Assembly: GCA_963930645.1 (NCBI GenBank)
Contig: OZ005651.1
Span: 329,549,527-329,613,526 of the forward strand
Reading direction: 5' to 3'
Length of the DNA: 64,000 nt
DNA from: Salticus scenicus
Taxonomy: Eukaryota > Arthropoda > Arachnida > Araneae > Salticidae
Both the position numbers and the translations under genes were made by a program. The notes beneath the pieces are model-generated. The model did not search any database, was not told where the DNA came from, and was given only the letters and a program-made list of their open reading frames with translations. Shown piece after piece: positions 1 through 15,659 of this stretch (within the stretch, counting starts at the first letter, position 1; each line of letters starts with the position of its first letter).

Positions 1-1978
<1,978 letters not shown>

Positions 1979-2456
1979 CTATAAAAGATTTTGAAGATTT
2001 TTAATTTTGCATAACAGAAAATAAGGATGACATATAAGTATTTTTATATAACTAATGAAAAATGGAGAACTATGAAACGCAACACATTTTTGCATTTATT
2101 TTATTTTTACAGTTTTATTTAGCAAAGACTGGGGTTAGTTAGCATAGATTCTGGCCTTTTTTTTTTTTTTTTGAATACTTAGAGAAATTCTGATGAATGC
2201 ATCAGAAAGATTAACTCTTTAGCTACAAAATCAAGTAAGACCCATCAATACTTGCTTAAGTGATCCCCAAAATACTTTTCCTAGAAGCTTGTAACTATGC
2301 CAACTAACCCTGCAGAGCGGGTTGGTAGGCATAATGTGATATGGATGAGGATATTTAGGCAAAACATAGTAAATTTCAAGGAAAAAACATTTTTAAAAAT
2401 AATATTTGACCAAATATTTCTGCTTAAATGTATGAAAAAATAATAAATTCCTCAAG

Positions 2457-3166
2457 CAGTGGCGTATGCAGGGGGGACAAAATGTATGTTAAGAAAAATT
2501 AGGCTGCTCCTTACATTTTTTTTCACATTTTACGCGGAAATAATGTATGGCAAGCGTAGAATATTTTTTTCTACGAAGTGGTTTAAAATTATGACTAACT
2601 TTTTTTTTCATTACTCTGCAATAAACACTCCTGAAAATAACTAAACCACTTCATTTGCGCATTATCACACAGGCGAAACATGTTTCCCCTGAAAACAATT
2701 CTCTGAAAGGATTTCACCTTTATGAGTTCATACTCAAGGACAAGAGGGGTCGACCATATGGGGAAGGGGTGACCATTGAAGGAGTGACCCAAACAATACC
2801 CCAACAGTAGAAGACATTTTAAATGAACTAGCGAAAACTTCTCGTCGATTAGACTTCACTCTGTAAATAAGAAAATTCAATGAAATATTTTGCGTAACTA
2901 TGTATTGAATTTTATGTTTTGTGTAGCAGTTTGTACAGGCTCTACGTTATTCGTCGCTAATTAAAGATTTTTTAGTTTGATCTTCTAATTGGTGAGTTTG
3001 TTTTACTATTTTTCATTTTCTTACTCTTATTTTGGGCAAGTAATTATGATATTTTAAAAGATTGTTAAACTTAATTAAAAATAAACTTAATTAAACCTAA
3101 TTAAACTTAATTAAAAATTCAAAGGACGAACCCCCCCCCCCTGGAAAAATCCTGGATACGCCATTG
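2457..3166. mobile_element. hAT-like non-autonomous element, 710 bp
   Basis: Terminal repeats CAGTGGCGTATGCAGG (left) and CAATGGCGTATCCAGG (right end, reverse complement). Flanked by a perfect 8-bp duplication TCCTCAAG (2449-2456 and 3167-3174). TIR form and 8-bp duplication match hAT elements. The two short open frames inside it are not genes. Confidence 0.88.
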
Positions 3167-3598
3167 TCCTCAAGTAAAATAAATTCTGCTTAGTACTACA
3201 GCTACCTATATTTATTCAAATAGAAACATATCAATGTTTGAAATCAACCACAAATATAGGGATTGTGCATTCATTTATTTGAACAGTTGGGTTCAACAGT
3301 TGTACAATTTTACTCTGATCATATAAAATCATTCCTTCTCATCAGGCCATCACATTTTTTGACTATGGTGGACTTGTGAACTTCATTGCCACTGGCTTTG
3401 TCAGTTTTCCTAAGGCACTGACAGGATTGGTATTTGACAAAAATAAAGTCATTTATTTTATATTCAAGGTGATCAGGAGTATCTTGATTTTCTGGAGGAT
3501 TTATTATTGGCCTTGTTTTATGCAACCATAGCTGCTAACTCTGCTGATATTTTTTTAAACTGTTTTAAGATATTTTAAATAATTACATATACATGAAG

Positions 3599-3939
3599 CT
3601 TAAACACAAATAAATAAAAATATAAAACTTTTACTTGCTTCATGGCGCAGCTAAAATATTTTCGATGGGGTACCTTATCATGGTCACCAGCTCTAATGGA
3701 GTGAAAGTTGTCTGTCGGTGTCTTCGGTCTTCTGTGGGCTTGCACAATGGGGTCCTTTGTTAAAAATATTTTGGCTATGCCATAAAGCAAATGGCAAGCA
3801 TACAGAAGACCAAAGACACCAACAGAAGACTTTCACATTGTTAGAGCTGGTGATCATGACAGAGTACCCCGTTGAATATATTTCAACTATGCCATAAAGC
3901 AAGTAAAGGTTTTATATTTTTATTTATTTGTGTTTTAAG
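3599..3939. repeat. long foldback (inverted repeat), arms about 165 bp
   Basis: The first half runs AAACACAAATAAATAAAAAT then TTTACTTGCTTCATGGC and CACCAGCTCTAA. The second half is its diverged reverse complement, ending TTTATTTATTTGTGTTTTAA. The arms meet near 3765 with little spacer. Both arms are open in reading frames because they mirror each other; I do not treat these as genes. Could be a foldback MITE or a local inverted duplication. Confidence 0.7.
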
Positions 3940-4157
3940 ATAAATTTGATTTTTAGTACAAAATATCTAATATTTTACAGCAAGTTTACACTTTAATATA
4001 ACAATAACAAAATCTTAAAAAAATTCCCTGGTGTTTTTGTAACATAATGAGAGAAAAAGATATACTATTATTGTATTGGAAATACACATCATACATTTCC
4101 TATCTTATATTTTCAACTACTGGTATAATGCATCTTGCATAAGATCTATGTATGTAT

Positions 4158-4387
4158 CAGTGGCGTATCGTGAATGACGTTTTGGGCATGCTCCATACTG
4201 GTGGCTAGAAACAGTTCGTTATCATAAAAAGCTCATTCTTCTGATTGACTGTTGAAAGTTGTCATACTTACGTTGTTTCTCGAAATAAGCAAATTAACCA
4301 ATAAGATGATTCAATATCTTTTTTAATGTACTGTTTCTAACTACTCGAGTGGAGCATACCCAAATCGTCATTCACGATACGCCACTG
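4158..4387. mobile_element. hAT-like MITE, 230 bp, long TIRs
   Basis: The outer 22 bases of the TIRs are identical (CAGTGGCGTATCGTGAATGA and two more), and pairing extends to about 60 bases with mismatches. An 8-bp duplication GTATGTAT lies at 4150-4157 and 4388-4395. The left end resembles that of 2457-3166 (CAGTGGCGTAT), so they may share a transposase source. Confidence 0.88.
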
Positions 4388-4617
4388 GTATGTATTTTAA
4401 ACTTACTGAGAAAAAAACAAATAGATTCAACAAGTTGATCGCTTTATTGGCTGTAGGATCTAATACAAAAATTTCTATAATGAACACTGATCCTTTTGTT
4501 GTAGATTAACCCTATAAACAATAAGCCCATCTTTTTCTAGCATGCACAGTCAAAATAAAAGTCTGGTGTGGTTAAATTTTGAAATAAATGTTGCTTTTTT
4601 CAATAAAATAAGGTTAA

Positions 4618-4875
4618 CAGGGGGTGAAACTACCTAGGATGCAAAAACCCTGAAAACTGATATTTGCATTCAAATAGGGAAGATTTAATAATGAAATATC
4701 ATATGGCTACCTGTATTAAATGATATTTGGAGAGTTCTTAATACATTATAAGGCAAATTAAACATTCAAAATAAGAAATTTCTGTAAAAATAAAATAATT
4801 TACATGAATATCAGAAACAGCAAAAATTTAAAAAAACCTGAATTCAGGGGTAGGCCCTGAAAAGTTTCACCCCTG
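4618..4875. mobile_element. short TIR element, CAGGGGGTGAAACT ends
   Basis: Left end CAGGGGGTGAAACT; right end AGTTTCACCCCTG. Flanks GGTTAA and GATTAA are similar but do not form a clean 8-bp duplication. A hAT-type MITE is likely. Confidence 0.6.
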
Positions 4876-5444
4876 GATTAATAAGTATGTGTAGTGTATA
4901 GTATTAAATTCTCATATTTATACTGTGCATATTTATAGTATTAATTTTATAAATCATTAAGCAGATGCACTGAAAAACGTCTAAGGCTGAAAGGATTAAG
5001 AAAGCTTGGAACACAAATAGCTTCAGCAGAGCATTAATTGCTGATTGCTAGCTAGAGATAAGAAGAGAAAGGAGGGGGGTGGGGTCAAAAAATAGGTAAA
5101 TGAGTGAGAAATATTGAACAATTCTATTTCTTTATAGGTTCTAGAATCTCACAAAAAAAGTTTAAAATGAATATGGGCATTTATGTTGTGTATGGAGTAA
5201 GATTGGGAACCAGAAGCCTTCCATAGAGCATTTGATCTCCAATTGTTAATGGAATTTTTTTTTTATTAATGAAAGATATTCGTGATTTTTTTTTTTTTTT
5301 TTTTTAAGTGAAAGAAATCAATTAAAAACTAGAAGCCAGAAGATTACCTTAAAAATTGGAAAACTTTTGCCAAAAGTGGAAAGTTGGCACCTATGTGTGA
5401 CCTTTCAGCATCGAAGTTCTCCGGGGTTCATAGGAACTCCTTGA

Positions 5445-5944
5445 ATGAAATCCCTCACCATCATCTTGACAGGAAGTGAAAATGCTTCATCTTGGAGAGG
5501 TTTTTCAGCCTTTCAACTATTATTAAGGAAAGTCAAGCGATATCATAACTATGTTACAGCTATGATAACTGATCGCATACCTAACTATGCCACAGGAATA
5601 CCCAACATAAGATGGACACCACAGAATCCCAAATATTAGAAAAAAAAAAAATGATTATGATATAAGCAATCAACCACAATTAACAACTCTTTCGAAAATC
5701 ACCATAAGCAACACCTCAATACAATCTACTGATTCACCAAACCAAGAAAATGGATGACAAAAAAATTTACTCACTAGTCAGAAAAACAATGAAAAAGAGA
5801 TTTTTCCTTCATGATGCTTTCAAGCAGATTGAAATTCTGGTGGATGATATACATACACACCCCACTAGTAAAAATGACAGGGCTCTACCTACACTGTTGC
5901 AGGAAATAGAAGCTGAGCGCCAACTAGCCCCTTATACTAACTAA
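5445..5944 (+). other. two adjacent unrecognised open frames, possible decayed coding sequence
   Basis: A frame at 5445-5639 (64 codons, ending NIRWTPQNPKY) and one at 5750-5944 (64 codons, with RKTMKKRFFLHDAFKQIEIL and EIEAERQLAPYTN) lie 110 bases apart. The same frame as the first is also open upstream, across one stop at about 5442 (reading back through SPGFIGTP). Composition is protein-like rather than low-complexity, and GC is slightly above its surroundings. An A-run follows the first frame. I do not recognise either product. A retrocopy fragment, a decayed transposon protein or chance are all possible. It sits in the 5.8 kb mnb intron, opposite strand. Confidence 0.25.
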
Positions 5945-6271
5945 ACTCAGCCTCCCCTATAGCATGAATGGTTCAACACAGTTATTTATATACGAAGTTA
6001 TAAAATCAGTTTGTTGTCTAGATTTTTTTAAAGTGTTTATTCATTCAGTTAAACAATATTATAATACATTGCTAATTTTTATTAAATAGAGAATTACAAT
6101 ACAATAAAATTGATATATTAAGAAAATAAACAATATTCACAACTGTGTTAAGATTCTGGGCGGTGCACAACAAATTCTATTCACAAAATATCATAGAAGC
6201 TTTTTGTTTATAGTAACAAGAAATACAGTATAGGACTGATTATTTGGATTTCTGAAATTCAGAATTATTTC

Positions 6272-6273
<2 letters not shown>

Positions 6274-6302
<29 letters not shown>
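6274..6302. repeat. (TA)n microsatellite
   Basis: Uninterrupted alternating TA of about 29 bases. Confidence 0.9.
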
Positions 6303-6306
<4 letters not shown>

Positions 6307-6688
6307 TACGATTAAGTATATTGTATTTAAAACCACAACTTTATTTACTTTAAAAAAATGTTACCTTAAAATGAGTTTGAAATGATATTTCAAGCCTTTT
6401 ATCAAGTATTCCAAAAATTGGAAATTGAAGTAGAATTTATTTTTCTCCAGAAATGGTTAGGTGTGTTTATGGTCCAGAAAATCCCTGGAACTCTGGGGTT
6501 TTGCGACCAACCACATGAAAAATTCTGAGGTTTATTTATGTATTTATTTTATTATTATTATTTTTTTTAGTGATCTATTTTCGGGGATTTTTAATTTCTT
6601 GATAATACAGTTTTGCCTTCTAAGAGTAAAGCAAAAAAGAAAAAAAAAAAAGAAAGAAAAGAAAATTTTAAAATAATATTTTGCTCTT

Positions 6689-6895
6689 ATGATCAAGTCG
6701 GCATTCACATTTACTAATGCCGATAACCTAGCAGCTATAAGCCACACAGCTGATGGACCGATGGCATGCAGCATTGGCAGCCATGCATGTCAAGCTGAGT
6801 TTATGAAGCAAAATCTGTGTGAATGTGTGCATAGAGACTGGGTGATTCTGCAAGAGCAAGAGAAGAGGCAATATGCGCTAAACTTCCAAAGATGA
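6689..6895 (+). other. unrecognised 68-codon open frame
   Basis: Reads with SAFTFTNADNLAAISHTADG and several Cys (CSIGSHACQ, LCECVHRDW), in DNA noticeably less AT-rich than its surroundings. An A/G-rich tract lies just before it (6630-6665). No family recognised, no splice context established. It could be part of an old repeat or retrocopy. Confidence 0.2.
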
Positions 6896-7742
6896 GAAAG
6901 GGAAAGAAATTGCACTTCAATATTAAGGGGGGTGAAGTGAAACAAACAGTCCATGCATATAGGAGTAAGATGAAGTAGGCAGGTCTGCAGATGCTAATTT
7001 TTGTTCACTTATTGTTGCTTCTGGGTCCGACTGAGCTTATTTAAATGCACTTTTCTTTCGTAAATAGCATTTAGATGATACAATAGATGATTTTCAATTA
7101 AATGTGCATGTGTACGTTTTTAGATATGTATATTATTGTAGTTATTTTTTTACTTTCTGCTATATTCAATAAAATAGGTATTGGATTCTGGAACTTTTCA
7201 GAACTATCCAGAAACTTTTTTCAAAAACAAAAACTCCAAAAAAATATCTGATTATGTAGGAAATATCTTGAATGGAATTAATTTAATATAAACTATTCTT
7301 CTATGGGGTGATAGTGTTAAAATAGATATTAAACAAAGCAACTAAAATATTACTTTTTGTTTTATTATTATTATTTAAAATGAAAAAAATAAATAAAAAT
7401 AAAGCAGAACGTCTAGATTTTTCCTCTAAATAACATAACAGGTAAGCTTTTCTTTATATATGTTTGATTGTTAGTGAGTTATGTTTTATAATTCAGGGAA
7501 ATCAAAATAATTCGTTATTTCTTTGAAATATTTTGATATTCCAAAACATTTTGATATTTCTTTGAAACAAAAATAAGAAATTTATTTCTTATTTTACATT
7601 AAATACTTTATATAGTATAGTGTTATGTTAATAATTTTAGCTCTCAAAATGCTTTAACAAAAAAATAAAATAAAATAAATAAATAAAAATAAAATAAAGT
7701 AAATGAAAAATAGACATTTTAAATCTAATGGAACTGTATTTA

Positions 7743-7964
<222 letters not shown>

Positions 7965-8200
7965 CTAAAATAATGATAAATATATGCAACCTTTACCAGG
8001 AACACATAACCATTTTACTCTGTAAATCAAATCAAAGCTTTAACATAAATATGAAATACCCACTTTAGAAGTTTATAAAAATAGCATAAAAACTAATATA
8101 CAAATTAAAAAAATGTTTTTAATTACAGAGTAACACACATTAGCTTTATTCACACATCACCGTTAATAGCAATTAATATATACACATAGATAGATGTACT

Positions 8201-10023
8201 CAGTGGCGGTCCATCATTAAAGAGCACCTGGAGCCTGGCCCCACTTGAATTTTTCTCTCTATTAAAAATCAAATAATATTTCTTTCTTTCTTCTTTTTTA
8301 AATTTATGTATTCTAACTCTTGTAAAAATATATCTATCTAGTTAAAAGTGTGCATCCAGTTTCCTCTAATTCTCTTCGGACATCAAGTTTGCTTGTCCCT
8401 TTGTCCACTTTTCTTTTCTAGATGCCAGAGTAGCTAATAGCTACACCTATTCGGGATTCAGGTGTTTGGCCGCTAGGATTTGTACCCGATCTTGCACATT
8501 AATTAGTATAGTATTTGCTTTGTGCATGCAGCAGCAGGTTAACACATTTGGCAAAGTAGAGCTTTATCAATGTTAATATTCCCATACTATTAAAGCGTTA
8601 GGGGCACTTGGCGAATTGGCCCCTGGAACGTAGTTTAATAGAAAATAACAAAGTCTCCTTCAAAATATATTAACCATACGTATTCTGGAAAGAATTTGGC
8701 AGTTTTCACAGTAATTTTTACTTATTTAATTTTCTACTGATAATAAAAAAGAGAAAAAATTCTTGATGTTTTTTTTTCCAAATAAATGTATTATTGCTTA
8801 AAAATTAACAGTAAAAGAAATTAATTCTGTTGACAGTTTATTAAAAAGACCGTTCTCAGTTATGAGTTTACAAGAAAAAGTTGAAATTAAGAGTTTGAGA
8901 CCACACAAACCTAAGAATTTGGAAATTAAACGTAAGGATTAAAATTAGACACAGTGGTTTTCAGCTAGTGAAGAAAAAAAGTCATTTTATTGTTTCTACA
9001 GTATAAATAATAATTAGATGTAAGTAGTTGAATAGTTTTGTCCACCTAAGTTCGTATATCTTTTTTATTATATAATGAAAAAAATTTTTCATACAATTTA
9101 GTATAATAATTTTCATGATTATTTTATCATTATTATTTTTTCAGTCAAATAACATTTGATTAAAATATTTTTAATAATAATAATCGTATTTACATAAATT
9201 AGTAGTGATTATTAAAAAAAATTATATTTCTTAGTTATTATTATTATTTTTAAGGGATAAGCAGTCCTTTTTAAATATATATATCTATACACACACACAT
9301 TTTTTTTTTTTGTGATGGATTTTTAAAGTGTCTTTATTTGTGTATTTTTAACTCAACTTTATGCAAACAACTGCAAAGAAATAAAATGTCAGACATTAAT
9401 TTTTTATTGTGACAGTTATAAAATTTTGTATTGTTATTGTTGAAGGAATATGAAAATTTTAAACTGGATTTTCTGTACAGGCTAATTTTTAATTTAAATA
9501 CAAAATCACCTAAAGATTTTAAATTTTATATACATTTGTCCTCCATCATTGTTTTTAAATAAGCTAGAAAATAAAAAAATAAAATCATTAACACTTTAAA
9601 AATTTCGGTATTTTTAAAATGTGCATACATGTTTAATGTTTATGAAATTTCTAATTTTAATTCAAGTTCTTATATTTTGGCTGTGTTTTCAAAAACAAAC
9701 GTACAAGAAACATATATATTAATTATATAATGTTTTGTTTATACATAAAAGATTTACAGCTATTATGCATAAAATTTAAAAAAATTGCATATAGAAAAAT
9801 TGCAGTTTAAAAATTTTGATATTATATTAAGCATAACATCGTAAAATTTTATAATATTCACTAAGATTTATAATAATATACATAGAACACATTAAATAAT
9901 AATAATAAAAAAAATGATCTTTCCCATTAAATAACTTCTTTTTGTGTTTGAATTATGAATATATTTCACACGTCGTGCAATGAGCCAGGCCTCACCTGGG
10001 AAAGTTGGCACGAGCCGCCACTG
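8201..10023. mobile_element. hAT-like element, 1.8 kb
   Basis: Left end CAGTGGCGGTCCATC; right end reverse complement CAGTGGCGGCTCGTG. Perfect 8-bp duplication GATGTACT at 8193-8200 and 10024-10031. The interior is AT-rich and has no transposase frame. Confidence 0.9.
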
Positions 10024-10433
10024 GATGTACTCATAAATGTTTATGCTTCTGCTATTAAAAATAGTTCATCATCATGTAAGTTATTTTGAACACTATACAA
10101 TTGTCATAGCTCATGAAAAGGAGCATTGCATTCTAGGAACTGCTCCTAACTTTGGACTTTTTGTGTAAACCATTTCAGAAATTTATGAGAAATTTGGAAA
10201 ATGTCACAACTTATAAAATCAAATATAGGACCCAGTCTCAGTTAATGGTGGGGAGAAGATAGAGGGATTGCAACCCCAAGCCTATTGACGTATGGCAGTC
10301 AAAATAAAGAACAAGAAATTTAGTAAATAAATAAAGAATAAATTTAATTAGAATCTGAAAACGAAGTACTGATATTCTGAAAGAAAATTTTTATTTCCTT
10401 AGTTTGAATATTTAACATTTTATTAGTCTAAAT

Positions 10434-11875
10434 TAGGGGTGCACAACCTTCTTGTCTGTAGGGCCACTTTCATTGTTGAGTGGCACATGAAAGGCCACAG
10501 ACGAGATAATATAAAAGAATTAAACTATGCAGATATATTTGCCATGTAATATATATATACACACATATATATAAAGGTATGCACTAACATTGTCAGGTGC
10601 CTGTGTGCAGAACATCAGTTTGTATCATATGTTACTTTAAAAAATAATCCTTTTATAATATTTTTCCAATTAGCAAGTCAAGTGAATCTCGAAGCGTAAT
10701 AATCATATAGTTGTTGAATAGTAAGCAAAAGAAATAAATGTTTCATATGAAATGCAAAAAGGATAAATAAAATAAACAAATAAAAAGTATGCTTTGCAGA
10801 GAGAGAAAATAAAGTTACTTGGGAGTTTCAAAAACAATTAGCACAAATATAAAGGCAGATAGAGGGTACCAAAATAAGCATTTTTAGTGTAGGTAAATGG
10901 GTATGAAAATACTTCTTTGAAGTATTCGATGGCACTGGCAAGATCTTTAATAAATTTTTATTTCTGACTTTTTACATAAATTAGGAAATTAGTCTCAGTC
11001 TCCTACATACCCCCTGCTGTGGTTACGCCTTTGTTAGCAACCAGCTTAACTATCATGATAGTAACAAACAGTAACTGCATCTACTGTTGAAAATCTGTGA
11101 CCTATCATACTTTTGCGAATGCAACACCAGTACATGTCCGGCCACTGGAAATCTTGGTGGTTGTTTTGAAGCACAAAATGGTCTATTCTCACCCGGTAAA
11201 AACCATTTTTGTTTGCAACTCCATAAATCATAAGTGATCACCATCATTATCGGGGACTGTGTTTTTATCAGTTATACAAAATAAGCATCAATCAGTTTTT
11301 TTTTTTTTTATTATTTTATATTGCCAGACAGGAATAAATTCGACTAACAGCACATTTGATTTTTTTTTTTTTCTCTAATGGAAATTAATGTTATAAATTT
11401 ATGCTTCTTTATCATTAATTTGAATGCACAAAATTATGTTTCGGAGACAGATTTAAATTAAAAAGGTGGGGGGGAAGGAGCTTTTACTTATTGATTGCTA
11501 CATTTTTCAGTTTTTAATCTGCTTGGATAGGTAAAAATATTATACACTATAAATACACTTACCAATACATTATTCCATGATTTTTCCAATAAAAATTAAG
11601 AAGCATACTCTGGGTTACATTATTGAGAAATAGAATGAAAAACTTAGCTCTCAAACAGAAATATGTATAAAAACCAGCATTTTCAACCCCTCTTCCTCCC
11701 CCCCCCAACCCCAAAAAAAAGTTTTTGTAAATGCCACTTTTGCAAATATACCAAATAAAATATTTTTTTTCTCCTGTTAATCATTAATGTGACCTAAATG
11801 TCTAACCCCCGCGGGCCACAAATTGATGGCTACTGGACCGCATGTGGCCCCCGGGCTGCAGGTTGTGCATCTCTA
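10434..11875. mobile_element. hAT-like element, 1.4 kb, TAGGGGTGCACAACCT ends
   Basis: Left end TAGGGGTGCACAACCT; right end reverse complement TAGAGATGCACAACCT. Perfect 8-bp duplication GTCTAAAT at 10426-10433 and 11876-11883. No transposase frame. The short minus-strand frames at about 11046-11247 fall inside it and are not genes. Confidence 0.9.
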
Positions 11876-12127
11876 GTCTAAATAGCTGTAATCTAGGGCT
11901 ATTCTTAGGAATATCCGATTACAAAAATTAGAATTATGAACTTCTAGAATTAAAAGAAATATGTCTTTTATATCCTTATTTTTGATAAGCAAGGTTACAC
12001 ATTGGAACTAGTTTGATATTTATTGTGAGAAAAATTATTTTATATGTCACTTATTATTTTATTTTGTGAAATATATTACTTGGAAAAATGTAACTGTGCT
12101 GGAATTTGAAAGTACTTCGCTTTAAAG

Positions 12128-12990
12128 TAGGGGTGCACAACCTTTTTGGCTGGAGGGCCACTCTCGCAGTTCATTGGGATATGAAGGGCCACAGACGAGA
12201 TAATATAAAAAAAAATTAAACAACGCAGATATATTTGCCGTGTTTATATATATATATATATATATATGCACATATACACAACACATGCTTATATAAAGTG
12301 GTGCACTATCATTATCATGTGCCTGTGTGCAGAACTTGAGTTTGTATCATATGTAATGCTGATATAGGATACCAAAATAAGCAGTTTTAATGTAGGTATG
12401 TGGATATGAAAATATCACTTTGAGGTATTAGACGGCACTGGCGAGATATGTGAGTGAAAATGCTTCTATGATCATAATTGTCATTTTCCACATGAATTTC
12501 CAACAAAATTTATTGTGTCACCTTCCTGTTCTGACGTAACATAAACAACATGGTCTGCGAAAGTTTCAGTGAGTTTGACGAGGATTTAGTTGCTAAATTA
12601 TTATACTAATAGCAACCAAGGGCAGAGCCAAGAAAAGGGGGATGTGTGTGTGGGGGGGGGATGTTAGTGCCCTCTGTTTGTGGTTACGCCCCTATTAGAA
12701 ACCAGCTAAACTATCATGATAGTAATCAGTCAGCAACTGCATCTACTACTGAAAATCTGAGATGTTTTATATTTTTGCAAATGTAACCCCTTTACATGTG
12801 CAGCAACTGAAAATCTTGGTGGTCATTTTGAAGTACAAAACTGTCTATTCTCATCCAGTAAAAGTATTTGAATGTTTTGTCAGCTATGCCTGTGTTGAAA
12901 TCGCTCCCTGTATATTCTTTTAGCCACTGCTCCATTTCTGTTTGCAACCTCATAAATCATAAACGGTGTTTTTATCAGTTCTATAAAATG
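12128..12990. mobile_element. second, 3'-truncated copy of the 10434 element
   Basis: Starts TAGGGGTGCACAACCTTTTT and follows the first copy (GGCCACAGACGAGATAATAT; AACTGCATCTACT; CATAAATCATAA) but with internal deletions. It stops near 12990, where a different repeat begins. No right terminus or target duplication is visible. Confidence 0.75.
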
Positions 12991-13009
12991 CATAAGTTCT
13001 ATAAAGTGC

Positions 13010-13917
13010 ATGTGGGGGAATCAGTTCCCCCCCTAGGGGGGAAGTACCCCCCCCAGGGGGGAACCGATGCCCCACATGCACAAAATTTTTTTCCTAGTTA
13101 ACTACTACTATTATCAATGATTCATATTAATTTTACAATCACGAGTTTAAAATAACTCTCATTATGTACATTTATACGAAATTTTGTCCTAATACTGCCA
13201 TGTTAAAAATTTAGAAAAAATACGATCACAGCGCCACCTATTGAGCGATTGATCCCCAAATGTAATCAGCACCAGTTTATATCAGGGACGAACTAAAGAC
13301 CAAGTTTGGTTAAATTCCGTAAAAAAAAAAAAATTGTCAAAAGTAAAAAAAATCCATAACTTTGTTTTAAATTATCACAGATTTATAGTTCAACAATTCG
13401 TTTTAAAGGTATTGACGAGACCTTTTGAAAGATACCCATCTTGAAAATTTACCTCCCCCCCCCCGGGGGTACTTCCCCCCAGGGGGGAAACAATGCCCCC
13501 ACATGCACAATTTTTTTTCCTAGTTAACTACTACTATTATCAATAATTCATATTAATTTTACAATCACGAGTTTAAAATAACTCTCATTATGTACATTTA
13601 TACGAAATTTTGTTCTATACTGCCATGTTAAAAATTTAGAAAAAATACGATCACAGTGCCACCTGTTGAGCGATTGATCCCCAAATCTAATCAGCACCAG
13701 TTTATGTCAGGGTGCAACTAAATACCAAGTTTGGTTAAATTTCATTCATTGGTTCGTGAGCTACGGTGTCCACAAAAATCGTGATACAGACAGACATTTT
13801 CTAAAAACTATCAGTTCGTGTTCTAGACATCCCAAAACGTGTAAATCCATCAAAAAACGGAGGTCGAAAATTTTCGCGAATCCAATACTTTTTCTATATT
13901 ACATATAGAAGAAAGTA
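13010..13917. repeat. tandem pair of a 400+ bp repeat with C/G-rich palindromic head
   Basis: Two copies (about 13020-13440 and 13465-13917) share GCCCC(C)ACATGCACAA, then GTTAACTACTACTATTATCA, then GCGCCACCTATTGAGCGATT (GTGCCACCTGTTGAGCGATT in the second). The head has a run of C/G blocks that fold back. The second copy ends in AATCCAATACTTTTTCTATA, the same terminus as the 41927 and 53117 elements. Diverged relatives lie near 42340-42670 and, inverted, at 55865-56030. Confidence 0.75.
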
Positions 13918-15659
13918 AAAATTACATTAGGTAGGTAATGAGTAACTCTATAACCAAATTTTCTCATAGAGTTTTATGGGATTTGGAAACTAAAAATGAA
14001 AAAAATGTCAGACAGAGAGAGGAGCCTTAAGTACTTGCATAATAAAACAGCTTATCTTTATCTGACTTCTGAACTTTCACAGGTGATTATTTATTACTGA
14101 ATAAAATTTTTAAAAATTTAACAACAGTGCTAATACTTAATCTGATTAATTTTTCTTTTGTTAAGCTTAAAAAATTCCACTCTCTTGAAAATTCTAAAGA
14201 AAGTGGTGTATAGACTTAAAGAATATAGGACAACCAAAGAAAGATGCCTCAAAAGCATCAGTAAAAATGTGTCAAAGACTTAGAAGTAAAATGTAGAACA
14301 AGCAGAGAAAGGCATAAAGAAATTACATTTTCTTATTCAGTCATTTTAATTATTTTAAATTATAAAGGTATCCATCAAATTTACATGGTCAGCAAATTTG
14401 TGCTCATTTTTGTGCAATTGTATTGGTGGGAATTTCTTTTGTAGGTTTCTCATGCTATTCTATGCAGAATTTCATTCAGTTCTTATCTGCAGTGGTTGTT
14501 TGGCAATTTATTTGGCCAGCATCCAGTCAGATTGAAATGTCCCTCCTACACTTCAATATATTTACCTTGAGTTGATTTACTGTGTAATTTTATTGGTGTG
14601 AATTTATTTTGTTTCTATGCTAATATCCAATTTTCATGAAATTCTTATATGCTGTGGTTGTTCAGTAATCTGTTCAATTGATAGTCAGTTCATGTGGGAG
14701 ATTTAAATGATTTATTCTCATTTCTACCTTCATGCCACTTTGATATATTTACCTTAAGCTGAATTTCTGTGCAATTTCCACGCACACCATGCTTTTATAT
14801 TTTAGTTACAACAGTTTACTGCAATATAGTTATATTTTGTTAAGACTATGTATATAATAAACTGAAACATTTCACCACCACTGATCACTAGTTATCCTAA
14901 AAAGCTGATGTTCAAATCCTAATCGAACGCATCTATATTTGTAAATTAGATGAAAAACTCTATCTATCATATAAGCAATTAATTCTGGTCAAATGTCAAC
15001 AGTATAACTCAATTGATACCACTGACCCATTATGCTTAAAGACTCAAGTTCAAATTCTGACAGACACTTTTATAAACTGCCTCTCTTACTAAACCTAACT
15101 TAGCCTTACCTTCCTAAATGAGTTCAAAACTTTATTTTTTAATTTTTTTTTATGACATTTATAGTTACCAGCTGAAATATCTGGTTCTTCCTGGCCTCAT
15201 GTAAAAATAGTGATACAAAAATGGTAAAAGCAGTGACAAATTTAGACTTAGGCCCATGAGGCCCAGGCCTAGGGGTGCTTAACTTTTAAAGGTGACTACA
15301 ACTTAAATGGCAGTTCAGTGGCAGATCCAGACCTTCACTTTTGGGAGGGGCTAAGATTTTTCGAGATGTTATTCCAGATCAATGAAATCATTACAATAGT
15401 AATATTAGGGTGCTTTCTGCAGATACATTAGACTGCATTAAGAAATTGATGCAATAATTTATTTATAATTATTACATAATGAAATTTTAAAAGATTTATA
15501 AAAAAAAAATAATAATAATAATGCATGCGTGTATGTAATAATTAATGGGAGCTGCAATTAAAAACATAAAATGTAATTAAGGTGTCTGAAAATGCCATGT
15601 AATATATATGTGCAACAATGATTACTCAAAAAATTTTCACAGGTATGATTTGATGTCAT

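Noticed and set aside
3575..3902. Two minus-strand frames
   Set aside because: Generated by the inverted arms of the foldback; no family match.
4504..4998. Possible outer piggyBac-like pair (TTAACCCTAT ... AGGATTAA)
   Set aside because: The TIR match is only a few bases; a similar lone end TTAACCCTTTCAGG at 30280 has no partner.
15234..15350. hAT-type left ends CAGTGACAAATTTAG and CAGTGGCAGATCC
   Set aside because: No right ends or duplications could be located, so they are not listed as separate elements.
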